From positions 1-34,315 of the forward strand of contig CADAWN010000027.1 of the NCBI GenBank assembly GCA_902791625.1: a DNA stretch of 34,315 nucleotides, read 5' to 3'. The notes beneath the pieces were generated by a model that did not search any database, was not told the origin of the DNA, and was given only the letters and a program-made list of their open reading frames with translations. This document shows, piece after piece, positions 1 through 8,137 of this stretch (position 1 is the stretch's first letter; the number at the start of each line of letters is the position of its first letter). Made by a program: the position numbers and the translations under genes. This DNA comes from an uncultured Erysipelotrichaceae bacterium. Lineage in GTDB: Bacteria > Bacillota_I > Bacilli_A > RF39 > UBA660.

Positions 1-164
1 TCAGCTTTTGAATTTTTTAATACTTGTAAATCAGTATTAGCAACAATAAATTCAACACCTTTAACACCTGACTCTACCATTCTGTTAACGGCATTTCCTC
101 CACCGCCACCTAATCCTATTACTTTAATTTTCGCTAACTGATCCATTTCAAGTCCGCCTATCAT
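1..164 (-). CDS. ftsZ: Cell division protein FtsZ, N-terminal part (runs off the window)
   Basis: The first 54 codons of the tubulin-like GTPase that forms the cytokinetic ring at mid-cell. The frame reads [20 protein letters not shown] and continues with [20 protein letters not shown] and VANTD, the N-terminal FtsZ nucleotide-binding strand and glycine loop. The start at 164 has AAGGAGG at 171-177 with 7 nt spacing; a second in-frame ATG at 146 (MDQLAK) is possible but less well placed. The ATG overlaps the ftsA TGA by four bases (ATGA), so the two are translationally coupled, the usual ftsA-ftsZ order. The catalytic T7 loop lies outside the window, so integrity cannot be judged. Confidence 0.97.
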   Translation of the reverse strand, partial: MIGGLEMDQLAKIKVIGLGGGGGNAVNRMVESGVKGVEFIVANTDLQVLKNSKA

Positions 165-1337
165 ACCTTATCCTCCTTGTTTTGTAAAAAGTTATTACAA
201 ATACTAATCATAGCTGTATCTTCTTTACTTTTTACTGTATTTATTTTCTTAACATCATCATTATCAAACATATTACAAATAGTATCTCTAAGTTCTAGTT
301 TATTATCAAAATACTTAATTAATCCAAGTACACTTGTATAACTATTATCTCTTAGACCTATAGTTGTACTATTGTAGGTATAAGCACTAGATCCAAATAC
401 ATTTTCTAAAACATAGTTAAATCCAGCTATTTCGCTTAACCCTCCTACTACAATTATATAACCAATTTTCCTATTTGTTAAGTTTTTTATCTCTTTTTTA
501 GCAACTTTAAGTATTTCTTCTATTCTTGCTTCAACAACTTTAGCTACATCCATCTGTGTAATATTGTATTTTGTACCTCCAGTTGTCTCAAGTTCTATTT
601 TATCATACATATCTGCATATCTACTAGAAGAAATTGCAAAATTTTCTTTTAAATCACGTGCTTTTTCTAAACTTATATTATAAATATATAAATATAGAAA
701 TATTAGTAGTATCTTCACCAATATTAATTATTGCACCTACTTTAGTATCTAAATCACTATTTCTAACTTCATAATAATCACCAGTAGTACCAAAAGCTAT
801 ATCAACAGCTTCTAAATTACATACATCAAGTATTCCAAGTAATTTATATAATGGTTCTTTAGGCACTTCTGTTATTACTACTTTAGTTTCTAACTTCTTA
901 CCAGTTAATCCTTTAGGATCTTTAACTGTTTTATTACCATTTATTTTAAAATTAATAGGTATAGCAGTAACTAATTCATAATCATTAGTAGTATTATTCT
1001 TAATTGCACTCTTCAATACATCTTTAATATCTTCACCTGTAATAATACATGGTTCTTCAAAATCTTTTTTACCATCTACAATATTAAATATACAATTCTT
1101 ACTAGAAACACATAAAACTACTTTTTTTAGTTTTGTATTTAGTTGATCTTCAATATTCTTAATTGCTTCTTTTAGGGGTTCAACAAGTTGTTTAGCATCA
1201 ACAACTTCACTTCTTTTAACTCCTTTAGATTTTACTTTTGTAGAAGCTAAAAGATGAAATTCTTTTTTTATCTTTTCAACAACAACTAATTTAATAGAAT
1301 CTGTTCCAACATCAATACCAGCATATATCTTATTCAA
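161..1337 (-). pseudogene. ftsA: FtsA, frameshifted by an internal deletion
   Basis: FtsA is the actin-like protein that tethers FtsZ to the membrane. Codons from 1337 give an N-terminal half (MNKIYAGIDVGTDSIKLVVV, domains 1A and 1C) up to INIGEDTTNISIF. That frame then stops near 696. The rest of the protein (SLEKARDLKENF to the C-terminal membrane-binding tail, including VVGGLSEIAG) lies in the next frame and ends at 161. Compared with B. subtilis FtsA as I remember it, about 23 residues of domain 2A are missing between the two parts, so this is a deletion of roughly 68-71 nt plus a frame change. The only in-frame start is TTG at 1337, just after an in-frame TGA. A terminator and a TATAAT box precede the gene. 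Either a real lesion or an assembly error. Confidence 0.85.
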
Positions 1338-1423
1338 ACTTCATCTTTCCCTTCTATATTATGATAATCTAATTATACTATAAAGAGAAAAAAAAGAAAA
1401 GAAAACTAGTAAAAAAACTAAAA

Positions 1424-1447
1424 AAAATAGGTTTAAAACCTATTCTA
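1424..1447 (-). terminator. Terminator after gtrA
   Basis: The transcript forms an AATAGGTT/AACCTATT hairpin with a 3-nt loop followed by a run of eight U. The gtrA stop lies in the stem. It separates murG-murB-ftsQ-gtrA from ftsA-ftsZ. A minus-strand TATAAT just downstream (near 1370) may drive ftsA-ftsZ. Confidence 0.8.
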
Positions 1448-1895
1448 AAAATAATTTTCTTGTTATAAAGTTAAATACCATTACAATAGCAGTAGCTATT
1501 ATTTTAACAATCATTGCATTCATACCTAGTTTATTAATTCCTAACCATAATAGCATCTCTGAAAGAATTAGTCCTATAACACTAAATATCAAGAATTCAA
1601 CAAGCATTCTAATTTTATTTTTATCTTTTTTAACATCAAATACCCATTTAACACTAGCTATATAGTTATATATTACTGATACTGAGAATGATAATATATT
1701 AGCTACTAAAGGATCTAAATGTGCATAATTATATAGTATATAATATACAATCCAATCTATGATTGTAGCTATTCCACCTACTATTACAAATTTAAATATT
1801 TGTACAAATAAATTTTCTGTTTTCTCACTTACTTTTATATGTAATAGTTTTAAACATTTACTTACAAAAGTAGCTGTCTTATCTTTCTTTTTCAT
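1440..1895 (-). CDS. GtrA-family membrane protein
   Basis: A 151-residue protein with four predicted membrane spans, beginning after a short charged N-terminus (MKKKDKTATF). The core FKFVIVGGIATIIDWIVYYI and the later NYIASVKWVF and FITRKLFL are typical of the GtrA family, small membrane proteins linked to moving or modifying lipid-linked sugars for cell-surface glycans. The start overlaps nothing, but its Shine-Dalgarno (TGGAGTAATGT) lies in the last codons and stop of ftsQ, so translation is probably coupled. Position between ftsQ and ftsA is unusual: those genes are normally adjacent. The exact substrate cannot be told from sequence. Confidence 0.85.
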   Translation of the reverse strand: MKKKDKTATFVSKCLKLLHIKVSEKTENLFVQIFKFVIVGGIATIIDWIVYYILYNYAHLDPLVANILSFSVSVIYNYIASVKWVFDVKKDKNKIRMLVEFLIFSVIGLILSEMLLWLGINKLGMNAMIVKIIATAIVMVFNFITRKLFLE

Positions 1896-1898
1896 ACA

Positions 1899-2579
1899 TT
1901 ACTCCATTATCTTAAAGTGATTACCACTATCTAAATATAGTATTCCTTTTTTATTTTCTAATTGTCCTAAAACATCATTATAATAATTAATCATTTCAAA
2001 CTTAGTTAGTGTTAAAAACACACTATTTCCATCATCCATAAGTAGTAAAAATCTATCTTTATCAAAGTCATTTGGATCATACTTAATTTCAGATATCTTA
2101 CCTAAAATACTTTTCTTAACATCTTTCATATTAGTAATAAATTTTTTATATTTATCATCAGGTGTATAATTTATTAATCTTGGTACTCTTATATTTTTAT
2201 TACTTGTTATTTTTTTACCATTTGAAAGTATATATCTATTACTATTTTCATCTCTAAATAATATTTCTACTTCTTTTATATTTATAATTAATTTGTGATA
2301 AAAACTTCTTTCAACATCAACACTATCTACATATTTATTTTTTTCTAATTTTTTCTCTATTTTACCATTAAAAGTAAAAACATAACTTGGATAATTAGTA
2401 AGTCCTGCTATTTCTAATACTTCTTCATCATTTAGATAAGTGTTTCCTTTAATAATTATATTTTTAATACTAGATTTTAAATATAAATACACAAAAAAAA
2501 CTAATATAGCTAAAGTAAATAGCAATATTAATACTCTTAATACTTTTATTTTCTTTTTCTTCACTAGTTTTTTTGCCAT
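1899..2579 (-). CDS. ftsQ: Cell division protein FtsQ/DivIB
   Basis: A bitopic division protein that joins FtsL and FtsB at the septum. It has a basic cytoplasmic N-terminus (MAKKLVKKKKIKVLRVLILL), one membrane span at about residues 14-34, then a POTRA domain (IKNIIIKGNTYLNDEEVLEI). The 226-residue length suits a short DivIB. It starts 7 nt after murB with the Shine-Dalgarno GGGAG overlapping the murB end, so murG-murB-ftsQ are one transcript. Order matches the canonical division and cell-wall cluster. No key motif is missing as far as can be seen. Confidence 0.9.
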   Translation of the reverse strand: MAKKLVKKKKIKVLRVLILLFTLAILVFFVYLYLKSSIKNIIIKGNTYLNDEEVLEIAGLTNYPSYVFTFNGKIEKKLEKNKYVDSVDVERSFYHKLIINIKEVEILFRDENSNRYILSNGKKITSNKNIRVPRLINYTPDDKYKKFITNMKDVKKSILGKISEIKYDPNDFDKDRFLLLMDDGNSVFLTLTKFEMINYYNDVLGQLENKKGILYLDSGNHFKIME

Positions 2580-2585
2580 TAGTCA

Positions 2586-3494
2586 TTACTCCCAATTTAC
2601 AAATTCTTGTTCAACTTTTAAATCTATATTTTTGTTTTCTTTAACAGTCTTTTTAGCATAATCTATTAAGTATTTTATATCTGCTGCACTTGCTCCTCCT
2701 GTATTAACTACAAAGTTAGCATGTTTTCCGCTTATTTCAGCTCCACCTTTAGTAAGTCCTTTTAAACCAAGTTCTTCTATTATTTTACCAGCTGGTTCTT
2801 CAGGTGATGGATTTCTAAATACACTTCCTGCACTTGGATATTCTAAAGGTTGAGTTTCCATTCTTCTTTTTCTTCTATCTTTAATTAGTTTATCTATCTC
2901 TTCTTTTTTACCATGTTTTAGTCTTAAAGTTACTTCTAGACAAATATATCCTGGATACTTTTGTAGAAGTGATGAGCGATAATGAAAGTTCATTTCTTTA
3001 TTAGTTAAATTAATTATTTCATTATCAGGTGTTAAAACTTTAACATTTCTTACAACATAACCCATATCACTTTTATAAGCTCCTGCATTCATAAATACAG
3101 CTCCACCTACAGTACCAGGTATACCTGATGCAAATTCTAGTCCTGTTAGACCTCTTTTAGCAGTAAGTAGGCTTAATTTTATTAGTTGATATCCTGCTCC
3201 TACAGTTATTTTAGTATCACTAATTTCTATATTATCTAAACTATTTAATTTGATGATAATACCATCATACTTTTTATCACTAAATAGTAAATTAGATCCA
3301 TTTCCAATAACTTTATATTTAATCTTATATTTTCTTAGTAATTTAATTAGAGTAACAAGTTTTTCCACAGTTTTTGGGTATATTATAGCTGTTGCAAGTC
3401 CTCCTACTTTATAAGTAGTGTACTTAGACATAAAAACTTCTTTTTCTATCTTACCAATACTTTCTTTTTCTACTTCATCAAAAAATTCTTTCAT
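2586..3494 (-). CDS. murB: UDP-N-acetylenolpyruvoylglucosamine reductase MurB
   Basis: FAD-dependent enzyme that reduces UDP-GlcNAc-enolpyruvate to UDP-MurNAc with NADPH, in the cytoplasm. The 302-residue protein has the FAD-binding segments IGNGSNLLFSD and EFASGIPGTVGGAVFMNAGA, the catalytic YPSAGSVFRNP segment (the serine that protonates the substrate) and the C-terminal Glu in KVEQEFVNWE. The lack of the extra Tyr loop points to a type II MurB as in B. subtilis. The ATG overlaps the murG stop by four bases, indicating translational coupling. Intact. Confidence 0.97.
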   Translation of the reverse strand: MKEFFDEVEKESIGKIEKEVFMSKYTTYKVGGLATAIIYPKTVEKLVTLIKLLRKYKIKYKVIGNGSNLLFSDKKYDGIIIKLNSLDNIEISDTKITVGAGYQLIKLSLLTAKRGLTGLEFASGIPGTVGGAVFMNAGAYKSDMGYVVRNVKVLTPDNEIINLTNKEMNFHYRSSLLQKYPGYICLEVTLRLKHGKKEEIDKLIKDRRKRRMETQPLEYPSAGSVFRNPSPEEPAGKIIEELGLKGLTKGGAEISGKHANFVVNTGGASAADIKYLIDYAKKTVKENKNIDLKVEQEFVNWE

Positions 3495-4576
3495 TTCTTG
3501 TCCTCTACTACTTTCTTTATTTCATTATATACTTTTGTCGCACTATCAACAACACCTAATTTTTTAGTGCACACTTTCATATTCTCATATTCTTTTTCAT
3601 TATTTAGTATTTCATCTATCATAGATATTAGATTATCTTTATCAAAATCTTTTTCTTCTAGTATCTTACATGCTCCTGCATCTTCTAATTCTTTAGCATT
3701 CTTGAACTGATGATTATTAGTAACAAATGGTGATGGTACTAAAATAGATGGTAGTCCAATAGCTGTTATTTCTGCTATAGTTGATGCTCCTGCACGAGAT
3801 ACTATTAAGTCTGTTTTCTTTAAAACATTTATTAAATTCTTTAAGAATGGTACTACTTTTACATTACTAGGTATTTTAATTTCTTTATAGTCATTAAAAT
3901 AGCGTTCTCCAGTAATAAGTATTACTTCATAATCTTTTCCATCAAACTCTGGTACTATTTCTAATTCTTTAGCATTAATAGTCGCACTTCCTAAAGAGCC
4001 CATAACTATTACTACTAATTTTTTCTTATCACTAAGACCTAATTCTTTTTTATTAATAGGTTTTATTTCTACTATTTCTTCACTTCTAGGATTACCTGTA
4101 TAAACAGTTTTATTTTTATCAAAATATTCTACTGTTTTAGGAAGTGACACAAGTATCTTATCTACTTTATTTTCTAAATGTTTATTAGATACTCCTGGTA
4201 TAGAATTTTGTTCATGAATTATAGTTTTATATCCTGCTTTATGAGCAGCAAGAATAACTGGAGCGGTAATATATCCTCCAACTCCTACTACTACATCTGG
4301 ATTAAACTTAATTATTTCTTTTTTAGCTTGTTTAATAGCTTTTCTATACATACAAAAGACTTTAACATTATCAATTAAATGTTTTCTATCTAGTCCTTTC
4401 ATAGGTATACCAACATATGGAATACCTAGTTCTGGTATTAAATCTTTTTCCATTCTATCAGTTGTACCAATATATAAAAACTCACTATTTGGTTCTAAAT
4501 CTTTAATTTTATTTATTATAGCTAAAGCTGGATAAATATGACCACCTGTACCACCTGCTGAAATAACTACTCGCAT
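3491..4576 (-). CDS. murG: Undecaprenyl-PP-MurNAc-pentapeptide GlcNAc transferase MurG
   Basis: GT28 glycosyltransferase that adds GlcNAc to lipid I to make lipid II at the inner face of the membrane. The 361-residue protein has the N-terminal acceptor motif SAGGTGGHIYPALAI, the GVGGYITAPVILAA segment with IIHEQNSIPG, and the C-terminal UDP-GlcNAc site (VSRAGASTIAEITAIGLPSI, followed by LVPSPF). It opens the murG-murB-ftsQ-gtrA operon, behind AGGAGG and a well-spaced promoter at 4615-4643. Normally mraY, murD and ftsW lie close by; here mraY is some 22 kb away. Confidence 0.97.
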   Translation of the reverse strand: MRVVISAGGTGGHIYPALAIINKIKDLEPNSEFLYIGTTDRMEKDLIPELGIPYVGIPMKGLDRKHLIDNVKVFCMYRKAIKQAKKEIIKFNPDVVVGVGGYITAPVILAAHKAGYKTIIHEQNSIPGVSNKHLENKVDKILVSLPKTVEYFDKNKTVYTGNPRSEEIVEIKPINKKELGLSDKKKLVVIVMGSLGSATINAKELEIVPEFDGKDYEVILITGERYFNDYKEIKIPSNVKVVPFLKNLINVLKKTDLIVSRAGASTIAEITAIGLPSILVPSPFVTNNHQFKNAKELEDAGACKILEEKDFDKDNLISMIDEILNNEKEYENMKVCTKKLGVVDSATKVYNEIKKVVEDKK

Positions 4577-4614
4577 ATTATACCTCCTAGTATATTTTTA
4601 AATTCACTATATCA

Positions 4615-4643
4615 ATTATATCTATAAAATCAAAAATTGTAAA
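4615..4643 (-). promoter_or_regulatory. Promoter of the murG operon
   Basis: On the minus strand, -35 TTTACA (4643-4638) and -10 TATAAT (4620-4615) are 17 bp apart, about 40 bp upstream of murG. No operator-like dyad is seen. Confidence 0.7.
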
Positions 4644-4650
4644 TAATTCC

Positions 4651-4684
4651 AAAAGAAAAAAATTCTTAAATTAATTAAGAATTT
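4651..4684 (-). terminator. Terminator of the GGGtGRT operon
   Basis: A perfect 10-bp stem (AAATTCTTAA/TTAAGAATTT, 5-nt loop) followed by a U-rich tail. The stop codon of the GGGtGRT gene lies in the loop and stem. Confidence 0.85.
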
Positions 4685-5675
4685 CTCCATAACTATTAGC
4701 TACTTTTACAGCAATTGTAACTGTCGCTCCAACCATTGGATTATTACCCATTCCAATGAATCCCATCATTTCAACATGAGCTGGAACTGATGAACTACCT
4801 GCAAATTGTGCATCTGAATGCATTCTTCCCATAGTATCAGTCATTCCATAACTAGCTGGTCCTGCTGCCATATTATCTGGATGAAGTGTTCTACCTGTTC
4901 CTCCACCTGATGCAACAGAGAAGTATTTTTTACCTTGTTCTAATCTCTCTTTTTTATAAGTTGCTGCTACTGGATGTTGGAATCTTGTTGGGTTAGTTGA
5001 ATTTCCTGTAATAGAAATATCAACATTTTCTTTATGCATTATAGCAACACCTTCTCTTACATCGTCACATCCATAACATCTAACATTTCCTCTTTCAGTA
5101 TCAGAATATTTTATTTCATCAACTACTTTTAACTCTCCTGTATAATAATCAAATTTAGTTTGTACATAAGTAAATCCATTAATACGAGAAATAATTTTAG
5201 CAGCATCTTTACCTAAACCATTTAAAATAACTCTTAATGGTTTTTTTCTTGCTTTATTAGCATTATTAACAATTCCAATTGCTCCTTCTGCTGCTGCAAA
5301 AGATTCATGTCCTGCAACTAGTGCAAAACATTCTGTATCTTCACTTAATAACATAGCCCCTAAATTACCATGTCCTAAACCTACTTTTCTATCATCTGCA
5401 ACACTTCCAGGAACACAAAAAGCTTGTAATCCTTCACCAATTGACTTAGCTACATCTTTTGCTTCTTTATCACCTTTTTTAATTGCAATAGCTGCTCCTA
5501 AAGTATATGCCCAACATGCATCTTCAAAACATATTTTTTGAATATTTTTAACTTCATTATATACATCTATTCCACGATCTAAACATATTTTTTTAGCTTC
5601 TTCAAGTGAAGAAATATTATATTTTTCTAAAACTTTATTAATTCCATCTATTCTTTGTTCATAGTTCTCAAACAT
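4671..5675 (-). CDS. GGGtGRT family protein
   Basis: A 334-residue cytoplasmic protein carrying the family's signature GGGTGRT at residues 257-263, inside SVASGGGTGRTLHPDNMAAG. Other conserved-looking segments are GHGNLGAMLL, ALVAGHESFAAAEGAIG and a Cys pair in RCYGCDDVREG. The family's biochemical role is not established to my knowledge; it is usually paired with a NifU-like protein, and here it starts 2 nt after one, which suggests a joint role possibly involving Fe-S clusters or metal. It ends in a strong terminator and is the last gene of a three-gene operon. No sign of truncation. Confidence 0.88.
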   Translation of the reverse strand: MFENYEQRIDGINKVLEKYNISSLEEAKKICLDRGIDVYNEVKNIQKICFEDACWAYTLGAAIAIKKGDKEAKDVAKSIGEGLQAFCVPGSVADDRKVGLGHGNLGAMLLSEDTECFALVAGHESFAAAEGAIGIVNNANKARKKPLRVILNGLGKDAAKIISRINGFTYVQTKFDYYTGELKVVDEIKYSDTERGNVRCYGCDDVREGVAIMHKENVDISITGNSTNPTRFQHPVAATYKKERLEQGKKYFSVASGGGTGRTLHPDNMAAGPASYGMTDTMGRMHSDAQFAGSSSVPAHVEMMGFIGMGNNPMVGATVTIAVKVANSYGEILN

Positions 5676-5677
5676 AA

Positions 5678-6370
5678 TTATTCCTCCCTTGGATCTATAT
5701 ACTTAACAGCATCATCATATCTACCATAAACGCCTATTGCATCTTCTACTGCATCTTTTGGATCCATACCTTTCTTAATATTAGCCATCATCTTACCCAT
5801 ATTACAATATTTATAACCAATAATATTATTATCTTTATCTAATCCCATTTCTAATATATATCCTTCAGCTACTTCTAAATAACGAGTTCCTTTAAGTCTT
5901 GTTGAGTAAATTGTACCTACTTGACTACGTTTTACTTTACCTAAGTCTTCCATACCAGCTCCTACTGCAAGTCCATTACTTGAAAAAGCTGATTGACTTC
6001 TTCCATAAACTATTTGTAAAAACAATTCTCTCATAGCTGTATTAATTGCATCACATACTAAATCTGTATTTAATGCCTCTAGTATAGTTTTTCCAACTAA
6101 TATTTCTCCAGCCATAGCTGCACTATGAGTCATTCCTGAACAACCTATAGTTTCAACTAAAGCTTCCTGTATAATTCCATCTTTAATATTTAAAGTTAAT
6201 TTGCAAGCTCCTTGTTGTGGTGCACACCAACCTATACCATGAGTAAGTCCAGAAATATCTTTTATTTCTTTAGCTTGTATCCATTTTCCTTCTTCTGGTA
6301 TTGGTGCAGGTCCATGATCAGTACCTTTATTTACACAATACATTTCTTCTACTTCTTTTGTATATTCCAT
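5678..6370 (-). CDS. NifU-like (Fe-S scaffold type) protein
   Basis: A 230-residue protein whose central part resembles the NifU/IscU scaffold fold. The three possible cluster ligands Cys49 and Cys55 (GWCAPQQGACKL) and Cys76 (ETIGCSGMTHSAAM) are spaced differently from classical IscU. It belongs to the scaffold-like proteins that accompany GGGtGRT proteins, and lies between the dehydrogenase (10 nt upstream) and the GGGtGRT gene (2 nt downstream). Cluster assembly is inferred from family resemblance; the C-terminal 90 residues (LEVAEGYILEMGLDKDN) look specific to this pair. No nifS, sufS or other assembly gene is in the window. Confidence 0.8.
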   Translation of the reverse strand: MEYTKEVEEMYCVNKGTDHGPAPIPEEGKWIQAKEIKDISGLTHGIGWCAPQQGACKLTLNIKDGIIQEALVETIGCSGMTHSAAMAGEILVGKTILEALNTDLVCDAINTAMRELFLQIVYGRSQSAFSSNGLAVGAGMEDLGKVKRSQVGTIYSTRLKGTRYLEVAEGYILEMGLDKDNNIIGYKYCNMGKMMANIKKGMDPKDAVEDAIGVYGRYDDAVKYIDPREE

Positions 6371-6380
6371 GTTATCCTCC

Positions 6381-7406
6381 TTAATTTTCTTGTGGTTTTA
6401 TAATTACTTTAATAACATCATCAACACCACTTGTTAATACTTCAAATGATTCTTGTACTTCTTCAAGTGGTACTTTTCTATCTATATACTTTTTCAAATA
6501 TAATTTATGTTCATCAACTAATTTAATACATGTATCGAATTCTTTTTCTGTATAAGCAATAGCTCCTTGTAAATCAATTTCTGCAAGTACTCCAACTACT
6601 GTAGGTATTGTTACTGGTTCCATTGATACACCAACAAGTACTACTTTTCCTCCTGGTTTACACAAAGTTATAGCTTCTGTTACAGCACCTGAATTTCCAC
6701 AACATTCAATAACTTTATCAAACCCACCAAATTTTTCCATCAATGTAGGAATAGTATTTTCATCTTTAACATCATAGTATTCACTTACTGTACCATAAGT
6801 TAATGATTTTTTACCTCTTGCTTCATTTGCTTCTAATAATACTATATTTTTAGCTCCATTTATTTTAGCAAATTCAGCAGAAACTAAACCAATTATTCCA
6901 CCACCTATTATTAGAACATTTTCTCCTACTTTAATATTAGCAAGATCAACTGCATGAAGTCCAACTGCAGCAAGTTCAATCATTGCTGCTTCATCATAAT
7001 CAATATTATCAGGTAGTTTTCTTACCATATCACATCTACATTTAAGATACTCTCCATATCCTCCTGGATTATCAAGAGAAAGTCCTACAGCTTTAGTCCA
7101 AGTTTCTCTGCAATATTGTGGATTTCCTGATTTACAAGCATCACAAACACCACATGGTGAGATTGGAAGTCCTGTAACTCTGTCTCCTACTTTTAAATCT
7201 TCTCTATTACCTGGATCAACTACTTCTCCCGCAAATTCATGACCCATAACTAATCCTTTAGGTTCTCCACTAACCCAATAATGAATATCAGAACCACATA
7301 TACCACATGAATAAACTTTTACTAAAACATGATCTTTATCAGGAGTTAATTTCTCTCTTTCTGTAAGTTCTACCTTTTTAGAATCAATTATTTCTACACA
7401 CTTCAT
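6381..7406 (-). CDS. Zinc-dependent medium-chain alcohol/polyol dehydrogenase
   Basis: A 341-residue MDR-family NAD(P)-dependent dehydrogenase. Catalytic-zinc ligands are seen in CGICGSDIHYW and GHEFAGEV, and the structural-zinc cysteine lobe in CGVCDACKSGNPQYC. The Rossmann motif is VLIIGGGIIGLVSAEFA. Sequence style is closest to sorbitol/iditol, threonine or 2,3-butanediol dehydrogenases; the substrate cannot be fixed from sequence. It is the first gene of the operon, with GGAGGG before the ATG and an extended -10 promoter at 7432-7440. Whether it works with the NifU-like/GGGtGRT pair is only suggested by co-transcription. Confidence 0.9.
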   Translation of the reverse strand: MKCVEIIDSKKVELTEREKLTPDKDHVLVKVYSCGICGSDIHYWVSGEPKGLVMGHEFAGEVVDPGNREDLKVGDRVTGLPISPCGVCDACKSGNPQYCRETWTKAVGLSLDNPGGYGEYLKCRCDMVRKLPDNIDYDEAAMIELAAVGLHAVDLANIKVGENVLIIGGGIIGLVSAEFAKINGAKNIVLLEANEARGKKSLTYGTVSEYYDVKDENTIPTLMEKFGGFDKVIECCGNSGAVTEAITLCKPGGKVVLVGVSMEPVTIPTVVGVLAEIDLQGAIAYTEKEFDTCIKLVDEHKLYLKKYIDRKVPLEEVQESFEVLTSGVDDVIKVIIKPQEN

Positions 7407-7431
7407 ACAATTCCCTCCTTATTCTATTACA

Positions 7432-7440
7432 ATTATATCA
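7432..7440 (-). promoter_or_regulatory. Extended -10 promoter of the dehydrogenase operon
   Basis: Minus-strand TGATATAAT, with only a weak -35, about 25 bp upstream of the dehydrogenase start. Confidence 0.55.
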
Positions 7441-7463
7441 CATACTTTTATAAATATATACAT

Positions 7464-7500
7464 AAAAAAAGAAGTAATTATTTATTTTTTACTTCTTTTT
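7464..7500 (-). terminator. Terminator overlapping the end of the cysteine-rich gene
   Basis: Stem GAAGTAA/TTACTTC, extended by flanking A and T runs, with a U-run on the minus transcript. The near symmetry means it could also work on the plus strand. Confidence 0.7.
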
Positions 7501-8017
7501 TATATTTAATTAATCTAGCTTCACTAACATTAGTATAATCAACTTGTTTTAAATTAAAGCAATCTTCTAATACATCTTGCATAGCACTATATTTTTCTAT
7601 TGCTCCTGTATAATTTCCTTCATCATACATTTTAGTAGTTGGTTCAATATAATAATCAAATAAACTTTTAGCTAAACTATTATCTTTATTCTTACTATAA
7701 TCATCCATTAGTCTTTTTCCAATAATTGGTCCAACTTCATCATATCTATCAAGCAATTTCTTACAATTTGGATCTTTTTCCATTACATTAGTTCTTAATT
7801 CTCTTATTTTAGCTAATGTGTCTTGATATTCATGTTTTCCTAATACATTACATACTGCAGTTGTAACATATGCACCTCTATAGTGATTACAACTGTCAGA
7901 TGCATAATAATAAGCTTTATAATAAGAGCAATATATTTTTATATTTCTACCTGAAGACTTATAATACTCAGAATTAACACAATTACCGCATTGACCTTTA
8001 TAATTTTTATCTTTCAC
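7478..8017 (-). CDS. Cysteine-rich hypothetical protein
   Basis: A 179-residue soluble protein of no family I can name. The first 50 residues hold a cysteine cluster likely to bind zinc or a similar metal: CGNCVN, then CSYYKAYYYASDSCNHY. The remainder is helical with TPR-like character (YDEGNYTGAIEKYSAMQDVL). No signal peptide or membrane span. It is a single-gene unit: promoter at 8042-8070 (-35 TTGAAA, 17 bp, -10 TACAAT) divergent from the kinase-like gene, and its own terminator. A metal-binding assembly or adaptor role is only a guess. Confidence 0.7.
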   Translation of the reverse strand: MKDKNYKGQCGNCVNSEYYKSSGRNIKIYCSYYKAYYYASDSCNHYRGAYVTTAVCNVLGKHEYQDTLAKIRELRTNVMEKDPNCKKLLDRYDEVGPIIGKRLMDDYSKNKDNSLAKSLFDYYIEPTTKMYDEGNYTGAIEKYSAMQDVLEDCFNLKQVDYTNVSEARLIKYKKEVKNK

Positions 8018-8041
8018 TATTATCCCCCCAATAGCTACTAT

Positions 8042-8070
8042 ATTGTAACATAAACTTCTTATTTTTTCAA
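8042..8070 (-). promoter_or_regulatory. Promoter of the cysteine-rich gene
   Basis: Minus-strand -35 TTGAAA (8070-8065), 17-bp spacer and extended -10 TGTTACAAT (-10 hexamer 8047-8042). It sits back to back with the plus-strand promoter at 8078. Confidence 0.75.
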
Positions 8071-8077
8071 GTTTTTC

Positions 8078-8106
8078 TTGTATAAATTAATATTATATGT
8101 TATAAT
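8078..8106 (+). promoter_or_regulatory. Promoter of the kinase-like gene
   Basis: -35 TTGTAT (8078-8083), 17-bp spacer and extended -10 TGTTATAAT (hexamer 8101-8106). Its position rules out translation starts upstream of about 8112. Confidence 0.8.
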
Positions 8107-8137
8107 TAGCAAGGTTGCGCTTTTCGAGGTGAAGAAG

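Noticed and set aside
680-735. Programmed frameshift in ftsA
   Set aside because: About 23 residues of the conserved domain are missing, so a simple ribosomal shift could not give a whole FtsA; no slippery site with stimulatory structure is seen.
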